Shown: positions 16,737-25,876 of the stretch, one piece after another | Numbering within the stretch: the stretch's first letter is position 1 | How the letters are laid out: each line of letters begins with the position of its first letter | NCBI RefSeq assembly: GCF_014651535.1 | Contig: NZ_BMXB01000002.1 | Location: 496,001-560,000 of the forward strand | Reading direction: 5' to 3' | Source: Salinimicrobium marinum | GTDB lineage: Bacteria; Bacteroidota; Bacteroidia; Flavobacteriales; Flavobacteriaceae | Length of the DNA stretch: 64,000 nucleotides | Notes under the pieces: generated by a model | Databases searched by the model: none | Seen by the model: the letters and a program-made list of their open reading frames with translations, nothing else | What the model was told of the DNA's origin: nothing | Made by a program: the position numbers and the translations under genes

Positions 16737-17768
16737 TTATTCATCCTTTTCTTCCAGTGCTTTCTGCCATTTCCAGGCACTTTCCAGCGCATCATCCAAA
16801 GATTTTTCTGCTTTCCATTTAAGGACTTCGTTGGCCTTCGTAGTATCTGCATAAGCCGCGGTTATATCACCTTCTCTCCTGCCAACGATTTTATACGGTA
16901 AGTCCACTCCAGAAACTTTTTCAAAGGAGTTGATCACTTCCAGTACAGAGTTTCCTGTTCCGGTACCAAGATTAAATACTTCATAATTTGATGTTTGCTC
17001 CTCATCTATCAATCGTTCCAATGCCACCACATGAGCACGTGCAAGATCCATGACATGTATATAATCCCTTATGCAAGTTCCGTCCGGCGTTGGATAATCC
17101 TTTCCAAATACCGAAAGTTCTTCCCTTTTTCCTACAGCAGTCTGCGTGATGTATGGTATCAAATTCTGTGGAGTTCCAATAGGCAACTCTCCAATATATG
17201 CTGTAGGATGCGCTCCAATTGGATTAAAATATCTCAAGGAAATTGCGTTCAGATTCTTTAAAACTTTACAGTTATCCTGTATGATCTCCTCGCCTATTTG
17301 TTTTGTGTTTCCATAAGGAGATTCTGCTTTTTTCACAGGTGCAGATTCTGTTATTGGAAGCTCATCAGCCTGCCCGTAAACGGTACAGGAAGAACTAAAA
17401 ATAAACTTTGCATTCTCTTTAACCTTTAGTTGCTGAAGAAGATATATTAAAGTGGAAAGATTGTTTTCATAATAAAGCAATGGATTTTCGACACTTTCTC
17501 CCACTGCTTTTGAAGCAGCAAAATGAATGACTGCATCAATTTCAGAATATTTTTCGAAAAACATTTTTACTGCACTTTTGTCCCGCAGGTCTACATTCTC
17601 AAACTCGGGTGAGGATTTTGTGATCCTTGTTATCCCTCCAAGAACATCCAGGGAAGAATTTGATAAATTATCTATGATTACTACTTCAAATCCCTTTTCC
17701 TGCAAGGCCACCACGGTATGAGAGCCAATGAATCCCAATCCACCGGTAACCAGTATTTTTTTACTCAT
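16737..17768 (-). CDS. galE: UDP-glucose 4-epimerase
   Basis: A 343-aa extended SDR interconverting UDP-glucose and UDP-galactose with bound NAD, supplying UDP-galactose for polysaccharides and lipopolysaccharide. NAD-binding TGGLGFIGSH is at the N-terminus, catalytic SSSCTVYG supplies the Ser and SPYGNTK (near 150) the Tyr and Lys, and the C-terminal sugar-binding domain is full length. It is monocistronic, with no other galactose genes adjacent. UDP-GlcNAc epimerase activity cannot be excluded. Confidence 0.93.
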   Translation of the reverse strand: MSKKILVTGGLGFIGSHTVVALQEKGFEVVIIDNLSNSSLDVLGGITRITKSSPEFENVDLRDKSAVKMFFEKYSEIDAVIHFAASKAVGESVENPLLYYENNLSTLIYLLQQLKVKENAKFIFSSSCTVYGQADELPITESAPVKKAESPYGNTKQIGEEIIQDNCKVLKNLNAISLRYFNPIGAHPTAYIGELPIGTPQNLIPYITQTAVGKREELSVFGKDYPTPDGTCIRDYIHVMDLARAHVVALERLIDEEQTSNYEVFNLGTGTGNSVLEVINSFEKVSGVDLPYKIVGRREGDITAAYADTTKANEVLKWKAEKSLDDALESAWKWQKALEEKDE

Positions 17769-17969
17769 TTCTTAATTTTTATCAGAGACTGCAAATTAGT
17801 AAAATGCTCACTTTTACTTCAATAGTTTCCAATAAAAAATAAAGTAATTTTTACAGGGATCACAAAATGAAAAATAGAAGATCATTTCGTGTAAAAATCA
17901 GACTTATAGCAGCTGCTCCTGCACCTGTAAAAAGTAAGGATTCCAGTGAATTTTTAACTTTTTATAAAG

Positions 17970-17977
17970 TATATTTG
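17970..17977 (+). promoter_or_regulatory. -7 promoter element (TATATTTG) for the DUF3817-mscS operon
   Basis: Exact TAnnTTTG match 21 nt upstream of the ATG at 17999. Its position rules out the open frame that begins at 17867. Confidence 0.6.
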
Positions 17978-17998
17978 CACCGCTTTAAAATTAACATC

Positions 17999-18283
17999 AT
18001 GACATTAAATCAGCAGGTTAGAATCTTCAAATGGGTTAGTATTTTTGAGGGAATATCTTTTTTACTTTTATTGTTTATTGCCATGCCTTTAAAATATATC
18101 TGGGACCTGCCGCAAATGGTGGAAGTAGTAGGTATGTTCCATGGAATCTTATTTGTGGCTTACGTCCTGGGAGCTGTTTATTTATTTAAGCCACTTAACT
18201 GGAATTTTAAAACTTTACTAATCGTTTGTTTAAGCTCTGTACTACCATTCGGTCCTTTTTACGTAGAAAAAAAATACCTGTAG
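17999..18283 (+). CDS. DUF3817-family membrane protein, 94 aa
   Basis: A small integral membrane protein with three hydrophobic segments (about 13-33, 43-64, 70-88) and the DUF3817 signature: KWVSIFEGISFLLLL, then MPLKYIWDLP, then a GMFHGILFVAY helix. Function unknown. It begins at the ATG downstream of a well-placed promoter element and ends 3 nt before the MscS gene, so the two are translationally linked. Confidence 0.85.
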   Translation: MTLNQQVRIFKWVSIFEGISFLLLLFIAMPLKYIWDLPQMVEVVGMFHGILFVAYVLGAVYLFKPLNWNFKTLLIVCLSSVLPFGPFYVEKKYL

Positions 18284-18286
18284 TGT

Positions 18287-19603
18287 ATGTTAGAAGAAAA
18301 TGACAACGTTGTTACTCATTTAACCGATTATTTTGTTCAAACCGGATTAAATGCAGAAGTAGCGCATTTTCTCAGTATGGCAGGAAGTATCATCCTATTG
18401 CTACTACTTCTTATCCTAATTCATTATGTAAGCAAAAGAATCGTCATAAAGGCCTTTGTTGCTTTTACCAACAAAACCAAAACCACCTTTGACGATTTTC
18501 TGGTAAAAAGTAATTTTCCCAGGTGGGTAAGTCAAATATTGCCTTTACTAATTGTAATAGCCACTGTTCCCGTTATCTTTAGTGGATTTGAGCGGTTTTT
18601 AGCAATATTCAATACCTTAGTTAATATCTACGTTATTATTCTCTCGGTGTTGATCATCAGGAGTATTTTAAGAACCTCCAAAAATTACCTGAAGACCCGT
18701 GAAGAATTTATGGATAAGCCCATAGAAAGCTATATTCAGGTAATGATGATCTTCTTATGGGCCATTGGATTTATTTTCATTTTCTCTGAAATTTCGGGAA
18801 GATCTGTATTAAATTTTCTTATTTCGCTGGGAGCTGCTTCAGCAATTATCCTGCTTATTTTTAAAGATACTATTCTTGGTTTCGTGGCTTCCATACAAGT
18901 TTCTGTGAATGACATAGTGCGTATAGGAGACTGGATCACTTTCAGCAAATATGGTGCAGATGGATTTGTCACCGAAATCAACCTGGCTACCGTGAGGGTT
19001 CAGAACTGGGATAAAACTTTTACCACCATTCCCACCTATAACCTCATTGCAGATTCTTTTCAAAACTGGCGGGGAATGCAGGAATCGCCCGGAAGAAGAA
19101 TTAAACGGTCTCTCTACATTAAGCAAAACTCTATACGGTTTATCACTTCTGAAGATATTCAGAAATTTGAAAAATTCCATATGATTGCCCCTTACATCAA
19201 GGAACGTCAAAAGGAAATAGAGGAATTTAACAGCAAACACAGCTTTGACAGGTCCAGTATCATAAACGGAAGAAATCAAACTAACCTGGGAGTTTTCCGT
19301 AAATATGTGGATACCTATCTTCGAACGCATCCGAATGTTAGTAAGGAACTCACTATCATGGTGCGGCATCTGGCGCCAACTACACAGGGAATTCCTCTGG
19401 AGATCTATTGTTTCAGCAGTGAAAAGGCGTGGGAGGTTTACGAGCAGATCACCGCAGATATTTTTGATCATTTGATCGCTGCCATTCCGTATTTCGATCT
19501 GCAGTTATTCGAGTCTCCATCAGGTGATGACATCATCAAATCTGTAAAGGAAATGAATAGTAACAGAGTAGCCCTGACTCCCGAAACTAAAAAAGAGGCT
19601 TAA
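18287..19603 (+). CDS. MscS-family mechanosensitive channel (YbdG-like)
   Basis: A 438-aa inner-membrane channel expected to gate on membrane tension and release solutes after osmotic downshock. It has five hydrophobic helices in the first 210 residues, with the pore-lining helix ending near FKDTILGFVASIQV, then the MscS beta domain (DIVRIGDWI) and a long cytoplasmic C-terminus with a family-specific insertion (about residues 270-345). The length and insertion resemble E. coli YbdG rather than the 286-aa MscS. Co-operonic with DUF3817. Confidence 0.88.
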   Translation: MLEENDNVVTHLTDYFVQTGLNAEVAHFLSMAGSIILLLLLLILIHYVSKRIVIKAFVAFTNKTKTTFDDFLVKSNFPRWVSQILPLLIVIATVPVIFSGFERFLAIFNTLVNIYVIILSVLIIRSILRTSKNYLKTREEFMDKPIESYIQVMMIFLWAIGFIFIFSEISGRSVLNFLISLGAASAIILLIFKDTILGFVASIQVSVNDIVRIGDWITFSKYGADGFVTEINLATVRVQNWDKTFTTIPTYNLIADSFQNWRGMQESPGRRIKRSLYIKQNSIRFITSEDIQKFEKFHMIAPYIKERQKEIEEFNSKHSFDRSSIINGRNQTNLGVFRKYVDTYLRTHPNVSKELTIMVRHLAPTTQGIPLEIYCFSSEKAWEVYEQITADIFDHLIAAIPYFDLQLFESPSGDDIIKSVKEMNSNRVALTPETKKEA

Positions 19604-19615
19604 AAAAGCCTCTTT
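19592..19615. terminator. Bidirectional terminator spanning the mscS stop codon
   Basis: AAAGAGGCTT (19592-19601), AAAA loop, AAGCCTCTTT (19606-19615). The TAA stop of the channel gene lies inside the hairpin. Confidence 0.75.
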
Positions 19616-19637
19616 CAGATCTGTTATTGTTCAACTA

Positions 19638-20747
19638 TCACCTTAAATCATAATCATCATCGGTGTTCCGGGTGTTACCGGTTTCTCTTGTTGGACGCGT
19701 AGTGTGTCCGGTTCTTCTGGAGGTGCGAGTATCACGGTCATTATCGTAACTTTCGTGCACATAATGTGTTTCGGCATAATCACTCCTAAGATTTTTAACT
19801 CCTGCAAAACCTCCGGCAGCTGCTACAATTGCACCCAGGATAAGGGCAATGGCAAGATAAAGTGCAGCATCGGCTACGGCACCTGCCACATTTTCGGCAG
19901 TTTGATTAGCCTGTTCTTTAGCATTGGAAAGTGCTTCTTCTGCCTGTTGGCGTAAGTTCTCATATTGTGAGAGATAGTTTTCCACTGTTTGTTCCGCTTC
20001 ACTTCGAGACATGTCTGAGCGTTCTACTAGAATATTTACAAGTGCCTCTTTATCTACTTCCTCAAAGGATCCTTCAAACTGGTTACGGGCTTCATTAAAA
20101 ACACCTTCAATTTCAGCATCTATGCTTCCTGGGCGCTGAGCTGCCGACTCTCCACGGTTGGCTGCTTCTGAAGTCATCTCATTGGCTCTTGCTTCCAGTT
20201 CATCTGGGTCAAGATCTTCTTTTTGGGTATCTTCCAGCAAAGCATAAAACTCCTCTTTTGCGTCTTCCAGACTAATATTAAGTTGATCTGTTTGGTTGTC
20301 AATAACCGGGCCTACCTGATTTCCAATGGCCTGACCTGTGGAAGACAGTACGGTTCCTACTACATTCCCAACACCTGAAATTATACTTCCAACCGCAGAA
20401 GTAAGCAACCAGGCAGATATGAATGTATACACCGCCCAGGTAAGAAATCCCTGTATGATTCCGCTTTTATTCGTAAATGAAACCCCTACCCTTGCAGCAA
20501 CGTAACCACCTAAGAACAGGGCAATAAGGCTGCTTACAATCCACCAGATGAGAGTGCCGGTTCCTAATCCGCTAAGGGGGTTGCTTTCTTCTGTAGGTTC
20601 AATACTTCCCATCCCTATTGAAATTCCAATAAGGTTTAACAGAAGCATTACAGCTATAATGGTAATAACTCCGGCAAAAATTGCTCTCCAGGAGACTCCT
20701 TTACGTGGAACAGAGTTGTACGAATTTAAATGCGTAACTTTTTTCAT
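19638..20747 (-). CDS. Membrane protein with periplasmic or cytoplasmic coiled-coil domain, unknown function
   Basis: A 369-aa protein with three N-terminal hydrophobic segments (20-46, 63-86, 96-118), a glycine-rich stretch, a long acidic helical region (about 155-285, rich in Glu, Ala and Gln), a fourth hydrophobic segment (about 293-318) and an Arg/Thr/Asp-rich tail. The first part resembles small YrzE/TIGR04086-like membrane domains. The tail (repeats of RxT/TRxT) is low complexity. I do not recognise a defined family; an envelope-stress role is suggested only by the flanking mechanosensitive channels. Confidence 0.75.
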   Translation of the reverse strand: MKKVTHLNSYNSVPRKGVSWRAIFAGVITIIAVMLLLNLIGISIGMGSIEPTEESNPLSGLGTGTLIWWIVSSLIALFLGGYVAARVGVSFTNKSGIIQGFLTWAVYTFISAWLLTSAVGSIISGVGNVVGTVLSSTGQAIGNQVGPVIDNQTDQLNISLEDAKEEFYALLEDTQKEDLDPDELEARANEMTSEAANRGESAAQRPGSIDAEIEGVFNEARNQFEGSFEEVDKEALVNILVERSDMSRSEAEQTVENYLSQYENLRQQAEEALSNAKEQANQTAENVAGAVADAALYLAIALILGAIVAAAGGFAGVKNLRSDYAETHYVHESYDNDRDTRTSRRTGHTTRPTRETGNTRNTDDDYDLR

Positions 20748-20962
20748 ATTTCAGTTTTTAGTTTACCTTCAGAAAAAAATTCCCCTACAAAGTAAACGGT
20801 TAGTTCTTATAAAGTTATGGCATAAAACACGGATTCTTCTTAAAAAAATGCAAAGCTTCTATTTCCTCTCTTTTTAATTTCTTTTTAATTAAAGTTATTT
20901 AAATATTTACAGATCATCTTCAGCTAAGTTCTATTTTAGCACGAAATCATATCTGTTACCCC

Positions 20963-22063
20963 ATGAACTTTAAATTTATTCTACAACTGCTGGGAATAAT
21001 TGCAGTTCTTTTTACACTATTTCCATTTGTTGCAGTTGACTTCTGGTGGATAAGGATTTTTGATTTTCCACACACCCAGCTTACCATTTTTACTTTTGTA
21101 GCTTTTATGGTGTATTTCTTCAGGTTTGATATAAAATCATGGCAGGATTATGTATTTACTCTGGTCCTTGCGGGATGTTTTATTTTTCAGCTAAGCAAAA
21201 TTTATCCTTATACTTCTTTTGCTGAATATGAAGTAAAACTTAATGAACAGACAGATCCTCATAATTCAATAAGGATCCTGGCCTCCAATGTGCTTCAAAA
21301 AAACAAAGATCATAAAGCGCTACTCAAAGAGATCCTGCTCCACCAGCCCAACCTGATTGTTTTAACTGAAACTAATGAACGCTGGAGAAATGACATCTAT
21401 AGTGGCATCAAAGAACTTTATCCTTATAAAGTAGAAGTGCCGCTGGATAATACTTACGGAATGCTCCTTTACTCCAATTACCCACTTGAAAATCCTGAAG
21501 TAAAATATCTTGTGGATGACAGTATTCCTTCTATACATTCCATCCTGGTTTTACCTTCGGGAGAAAAAGTTCAATTGCACGCCATTCATCCCACTCCTCC
21601 CACTCCACAACATAATCCTTCTTCTGCCGACAGGGATTCAGAAATGATGAAGGTCGCAAAATTTGCCCATGAGGCTACCCTTCCTGTAATTGTAACCGGA
21701 GATTTCAATGATGTAGCCTGGTCTGAAACTACTACGCTTTTTCAGGAAGTAAGCGGCTTACTGGATCCGCGAAAAGGTCGTGGCTTCTTCAATACCTATA
21801 ATGCCAACAGCTGGATCATGAGATGGCCGCTGGACCATTTATTTGTTTCTGAAGAGTTCCGGCTGCATGCTATGGAGATTGGCAATCATATAGGCTCAGA
21901 TCATTATCCACTGTATATTAATCTGAGTTTTGAACCACAAGGTGCCGCAATTCAAAAAACAGAAGAACCTTCTCAAACTGAAATGGAAACTGCTGAGCAG
22001 CAAATTCAGAATGAAGAGAAAGAGAATGAAGAAGAAGAAGAAGAAGAAGAAGAAGAAGATTAA
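20963..22063 (+). CDS. Endonuclease/exonuclease/phosphatase-family membrane protein
   Basis: A 366-aa protein with two or three N-terminal hydrophobic helices (about 1-80) followed by an EEP (DNase I-like) domain. Catalytic elements are visible: Glu in VLTETNERW, GDFND near 247, and the terminal SDHYPL near 312. The anchored domain probably faces the periplasm. Family members cleave phosphodiesters of nucleic acids, lipids or inositol phosphates; substrate unknown. The C-terminus is an acidic tail ending in ten Glu encoded by a pure GAA tract. Confidence 0.85.
   Translation: MNFKFILQLLGIIAVLFTLFPFVAVDFWWIRIFDFPHTQLTIFTFVAFMVYFFRFDIKSWQDYVFTLVLAGCFIFQLSKIYPYTSFAEYEVKLNEQTDPHNSIRILASNVLQKNKDHKALLKEILLHQPNLIVLTETNERWRNDIYSGIKELYPYKVEVPLDNTYGMLLYSNYPLENPEVKYLVDDSIPSIHSILVLPSGEKVQLHAIHPTPPTPQHNPSSADRDSEMMKVAKFAHEATLPVIVTGDFNDVAWSETTTLFQEVSGLLDPRKGRGFFNTYNANSWIMRWPLDHLFVSEEFRLHAMEIGNHIGSDHYPLYINLSFEPQGAAIQKTEEPSQTEMETAEQQIQNEEKENEEEEEEEEEED
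22028..22057 (+). repeat. (GAA)10 trinucleotide microsatellite inside the EEP gene
   Basis: Ten uninterrupted GAA codons followed by GAT and the stop. Pure codon repeats like this are prone to slippage, changing tail length by whole residues without a frameshift. Confidence 0.9.
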
Positions 22064-22174
22064 AATTTACGATTTTCTCTCTGGATTAAATGATCTTCCT
22101 CTAAAGGTATATTCTAACATTACCTTAGCATCAGGCAGCGGGTTTATTCCTTATTTTTAAGCAAAACTGCTTTA

Positions 22175-23095
22175 ATGCTACAGGACGACAACCCGGTTGA
22201 TACCCGTAATCTTACAGAATCATTCGTACGATTTTACAATAGTTTAATCGAACAGCTTCCGGGCATCGTAATGGGTATTCTGTTAATTACAGTCGGCGTA
22301 CTATTAGGCACATATATTGGAAGGTTTGCTACCAAAAGGATCTCCTCCAGAACAGATGATCCTCTTATGAGCCGCTTTTTAGGAAAAACTATCCGGTTCA
22401 TTTTTATTGTAATTGCAGTGATGCTGGGGCTACGTGCTGCAGGATTGGGCGGAATAGCTACAGGGATCCTCACTGCTGCAGGTGCAAGTGCTTTAGTACT
22501 TGGATTTGCTTTTAAAGATATTGGAGAGAATTTCATTGCAGGAATTATCCTCGCCTTTAACCGGCCTTTTGACGTTAATGATACCGTGGAAATTGGCCCT
22601 AATTTCGGAAAAGTAAAGGGATTGGAATTCCGCTACACCAAATTAAAAACTTTTGACGGCAAGGACGTCTATATTCCGAATAGTGATGTCCTTACAGATC
22701 CCGTTACGAATTATACAGAAGACGGCTTTTTCAGATGGAATTTTTCGGTGGGAATTGCTTATGAAAATGACATTCAGGGCGCAAAGAACATCATTCTGGA
22801 AGTTTTAAAAAACGATACCAATGTAATTGAAGATGAAGAGCACATCAATTTTGTGATTGAAGATGAACTTGCCACCAGCACTGTAAATCTTAAGGTTTTT
22901 TTCTGGGTTGACACCACCGACTTCAGAAGGTTTGCAATGGTCACCAGGGGAAAAGTGATACGGGAAGTTAAAGAAGCCCTCGAGGCAAACGGTTATTATC
23001 TACCCGCCGATATTCAGGAAATCAAACTCTACGGAACAGAGAAAGATTTCCCTGTACGACTTTCCAAACCTTTAAAAAAGGAGGGAAAAAATTAA
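22175..23095 (+). CDS. MscS-family small-conductance mechanosensitive channel
   Basis: A 306-aa canonical-length MscS. Three transmembrane helices lie within residues 25-120; TM3 carries the glycine/alanine-rich pore segment (LTAAGASALVLGFAFKDIGENF), then the beta domain (DVNDTVEIG, VYIPNSDVL) and the alpha/beta C-terminal cage domain. It protects against hypo-osmotic shock. It is a second MscS homologue within 4 kb and is unlike the first in length. The stop overlaps the convergent thioesterase stop by 4 nt. Confidence 0.92.
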   Translation: MLQDDNPVDTRNLTESFVRFYNSLIEQLPGIVMGILLITVGVLLGTYIGRFATKRISSRTDDPLMSRFLGKTIRFIFIVIAVMLGLRAAGLGGIATGILTAAGASALVLGFAFKDIGENFIAGIILAFNRPFDVNDTVEIGPNFGKVKGLEFRYTKLKTFDGKDVYIPNSDVLTDPVTNYTEDGFFRWNFSVGIAYENDIQGAKNIILEVLKNDTNVIEDEEHINFVIEDELATSTVNLKVFFWVDTTDFRRFAMVTRGKVIREVKEALEANGYYLPADIQEIKLYGTEKDFPVRLSKPLKKEGKN

Positions 23096-23481
23096 TCTTT
23101 TAACCTGTCTTTCACGTACTCCACCTTAGTTTTCCCGTGTGGTTTGGGACGGCCTTCTTCATCAAGAGATACCATTATGATCTTATCTATACTAATAATG
23201 GACAACCTGGTCATCTTATTCCTTACTTCACATTTCATAGTGAGCGAAGTAGTACCAAATTTCACTACCTCAATTCCTATTTCAATGATATCACCCTGCC
23301 GTGCAGAATTCTGAAAATTGACTTCACTAATGTATTTCGTTACCGTTCGTGGATTTTCCAACTGAATAATACTGTACAATGCACATTCCTCATCAATCCA
23401 TTCCAGCAACCTTCCTCCAAACAAGGAACCGTTTGGATTCAGGTCCTGCGGTTTGATCCATTTTCTGGTGTGAAACCTCAT
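23092..23481 (-). CDS. Acyl-CoA thioesterase, hot-dog fold (YciA-like)
   Basis: A 129-aa single hot-dog domain. The helix motif NPNGSLFGGRLLEWIDE, with its conserved Asp, is typical of YciA/BACH-type acyl-CoA thioesterases that release CoA from fatty acyl-CoA. It has its own -7 element at 23505-23512, just downstream of the Nudix stop, so it can be expressed apart from the genes upstream. Confidence 0.88.
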   Translation of the reverse strand: MRFHTRKWIKPQDLNPNGSLFGGRLLEWIDEECALYSIIQLENPRTVTKYISEVNFQNSARQGDIIEIGIEVVKFGTTSLTMKCEVRNKMTRLSIISIDKIIMVSLDEEGRPKPHGKTKVEYVKDRLKD

Positions 23482-23504
23482 ATGTTTATCCTTTAAATTT
23501 ATTG

Positions 23505-23512
23505 CAAAGATA
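23505..23512 (-). promoter_or_regulatory. -7 promoter element (TATCTTTG) for the thioesterase
   Basis: Minus-strand TAnnTTTG match 24 nt upstream of the ATG at 23481. Confidence 0.55.
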
Positions 23513-23519
23513 AGCCTTT

Positions 23520-23939
23520 TTAAAATTTTAATCTTTGCAGGGCTTCCTTAACAATGAGGTCATGATCAAAAGCAAGAGCGGGAAGATTTTCTATATCGTG
23601 CCATTCAGCAAGGGCTGCATCATCGCTTCCCTTTACCTTTTCTTCTGAAAGGATCACAGTCCAGAACCCCACACTAACTGTTCTCCCTCTGGGATCCCTG
23701 CCAGGTGTTCCGTAGGCACGAAGTTGTTTAAGGTCATCTACTTGTAATCCAGTTTCTTCTTCCAGTTCTCTTTTTGCTCCATCTTCCAGCGGTTCTTCAT
23801 CCTCCAGAAATCCCCCGGGTAAAGCCCACAAACCTTTATATGGATCATATTTTCGCTGCACCAGAAGGATCTTTATGGATTCCCCTGAAGTACAGAAGAT
23901 GACACTATCTGCTGTTAGCGATATATTTTGTCTTGACAT
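23520..23939 (-). CDS. Nudix hydrolase
   Basis: A 139-aa Nudix protein; the full Nudix box Gx5Ex7REUxEExGU is present (GGFLEDEEPLEDGAKRELEE then ETGL). The family hydrolyses nucleoside diphosphate-X compounds; the N-terminal half resembles ADP-ribose/NADH-type or NrtR-like Nudix domains, but no DNA-binding extension is present. It lies 4 nt after the aldehyde dehydrogenase stop, forming an operon with it, which would fit NAD-related housekeeping (inference). Confidence 0.88.
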   Translation of the reverse strand: MSRQNISLTADSVIFCTSGESIKILLVQRKYDPYKGLWALPGGFLEDEEPLEDGAKRELEEETGLQVDDLKQLRAYGTPGRDPRGRTVSVGFWTVILSEEKVKGSDDAALAEWHDIENLPALAFDHDLIVKEALQRLKF

Positions 23940-23943
23940 ACTT

Positions 23944-25302
23944 TTAAAATTTATTAAAGTAAACTGTTTTGATATTGACGAATTCTCTTATTCCATGAAA
24001 GGAAAGTTCCCTGCCGTACCCTGAGTTCTTAGTTCCTCCAAAAGGTAATCTTGGGTCACTTTTCACAAGTTCATTTACGAATACAGCACCTTCGTTGAAC
24101 TGAGGGATCATTTTTTTCGCCCTCTGAAAATCTTCGGTAAAAAGAGAAACTCCTAATCCGTATTCCGAATCATTTACCAGAGCTACTGCCTCTTGATCTG
24201 TTTGAAAGTTCATAACGGCAATGGCCGGTCCAAAAGTTTCTTCCTTCCAGACAGGCATGTCTTTAGTAACCTCCGTAAGGATGGTAGGTTCAAAATACGC
24301 TCCTTCCCTTTTGCCTCCCAAAAGAATTTTTGCACCTGCTTCCACCGATTGGTTTACCTGCTTTTCCAGATCTTCCGCAAGCTTTACTGTAGCCTGAACA
24401 CCAATAAATGTATCTTCGTCCATAGGATCACCACTCTTAAGTTCCTGCACCTTTTTTCTGAATTTCTTCAGGAATTGATCTGCAATAGACTCCTGCAGCA
24501 GGAGCCTCTTCCCTGCTATACAACTTTGTCCCGTATTCTGATATCTTGCCTGCACGCAAATTTTTACAGCTTCCTCTATATTTGCATCTTCACAAACTAC
24601 CAGGGCATTGCTGCCCCCAAGCTCCAGTACAGATTTCTTAATTTCATCCCCGGCAGTAGCCGCAACAGATTTTCCAGCACCTACACTTCCGGTTAGCGTA
24701 ACCGCCTTTACTCTTTTATCACGAATCACCTCTTCTACTTTTTTACTGCCAATGACCAGGTTTTGAAAACATCCTTTTGGAAAACCGGCTCTTTCAAAAA
24801 TTTTTTGCAGGTTAATTCCGCACATCATTGTATTGCTGGAGTGTTTTAGCACCCCTACATTTCCAGCCATTAAAGCTGGAGCCGCAAACCTGAAAACCTG
24901 CCAAAAAGGATAATTCCAGGGCATCACTGCCAGGACAATTCCCAAAGGTTCATAGCTCACATAACTTTTTACCGCATCGGTTTCAATAGTATCCTGTGAA
25001 AGATGATCTTCGGCATTTTCTGCATAATATTCGCATACCCATGCACATTTCTCTACCTCTGCGTAGGACTGGGTGATTGGTTTCCCCATTTCTTGTGTAA
25101 TGGTTTCCGCATATTCTGTCTCATTCTTCCGGAGTTCTGCGGCGGCCTTTCTCATTAGATCCGCCCGTTCCCTAAAGCTCGTTTTCCTCCATTCCTGGAA
25201 AGTAATTTCAGCAGTTTTTAAAGCTTGATCTACTTCCTTGGAAGTCATTTCTTCAAATTGCTTTAATTCTTTTCCTGTATATGGATTTCTTGAAGTCATC
25301 AT
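23944..25302 (-). CDS. NAD(P)-dependent succinate-semialdehyde dehydrogenase-like enzyme
   Basis: A 452-aa aldehyde dehydrogenase of the GabD/Sad group. The catalytic Cys261 (GQSCIAGKR) and the general-base Glu227 (LELGGSN) are present, with cofactor motifs MPWNYPFWQ and LTGSVGAG. It oxidises an aldehyde, most likely succinic semialdehyde, to the acid. The start could be either of two adjacent ATGs (25302 or 25299). No GABA transaminase gene is nearby, so the physiological substrate is open. Confidence 0.88.
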   Translation of the reverse strand: MMTSRNPYTGKELKQFEEMTSKEVDQALKTAEITFQEWRKTSFRERADLMRKAAAELRKNETEYAETITQEMGKPITQSYAEVEKCAWVCEYYAENAEDHLSQDTIETDAVKSYVSYEPLGIVLAVMPWNYPFWQVFRFAAPALMAGNVGVLKHSSNTMMCGINLQKIFERAGFPKGCFQNLVIGSKKVEEVIRDKRVKAVTLTGSVGAGKSVAATAGDEIKKSVLELGGSNALVVCEDANIEEAVKICVQARYQNTGQSCIAGKRLLLQESIADQFLKKFRKKVQELKSGDPMDEDTFIGVQATVKLAEDLEKQVNQSVEAGAKILLGGKREGAYFEPTILTEVTKDMPVWKEETFGPAIAVMNFQTDQEAVALVNDSEYGLGVSLFTEDFQRAKKMIPQFNEGAVFVNELVKSDPRLPFGGTKNSGYGRELSFHGIREFVNIKTVYFNKF

Positions 25303-25459
25303 AGTATAAGTACTTTCTTTAAAGGTAAAAAGAAGCTTACAGCTTTAAAAACAGTTTAATTTTATTTAACTCCGTTTATTGTTTATAACTACTTAATAAG
25401 AAACAGGATTCTTTACTAATGGGCTAAATGATCTTTTTATCTTTAGAAAAACCGCTGTT

Positions 25460-25876
25460 ATGGAACATCGAAAGCAACAGTTACTGAAAATTCGTCCTGA
25501 AATCACTTCTGCAGTAGTTTCAGATAACATGAGATCTGAAGAGAAATTTCAAAATAAAACGCTGCGGCCTGTCATCAAATTTCAGAAGGAGCTTTTAATA
25601 GAAGTTTTTAAAAATTATGTTCGCAAGCATAAAAATGCATTTCTGAAGTTAAGCATAGAAAAGAGGCTGCTTTACATTGAAAATGCAGTACAACGAGATA
25701 TAAAATTCCGGAATAGTCTAAAAGGAATGATCATTGGGCAATTCACTGTGGAGGAATATGTGCTTTATACCGAAAACTCCTCGGCCCTCAATAAAAGAAT
25801 GATGAACCTTGTACGGGATTGCCTGCAGAATAATATTCAATTACTGGAAGGTGACGTAATTTATGAAGAGGCCTAG
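25460..25876 (+). CDS. Conserved hypothetical protein, 138 aa
   Basis: A soluble, helix-rich, basic protein (many Lys, Arg and hydrophobic heptads) without signal peptide or catalytic motif. Relatives are often labelled glyoxalase in Bacteroidota genomes, but I see no vicinal-oxygen-chelate metal ligands, so that label is not supported here. Its 3' end overlaps the convergent DUF3307 gene tail by 36 nt. Function unknown. Confidence 0.75.
   Translation: MEHRKQQLLKIRPEITSAVVSDNMRSEEKFQNKTLRPVIKFQKELLIEVFKNYVRKHKNAFLKLSIEKRLLYIENAVQRDIKFRNSLKGMIIGQFTVEEYVLYTENSSALNKRMMNLVRDCLQNNIQLLEGDVIYEEA

Noticed and set aside
25460-25876. Glyoxalase annotation for the 138-aa protein
   Set aside because: No metal-ligand pattern or beta-alpha-beta repeats of the glyoxalase I fold are visible.
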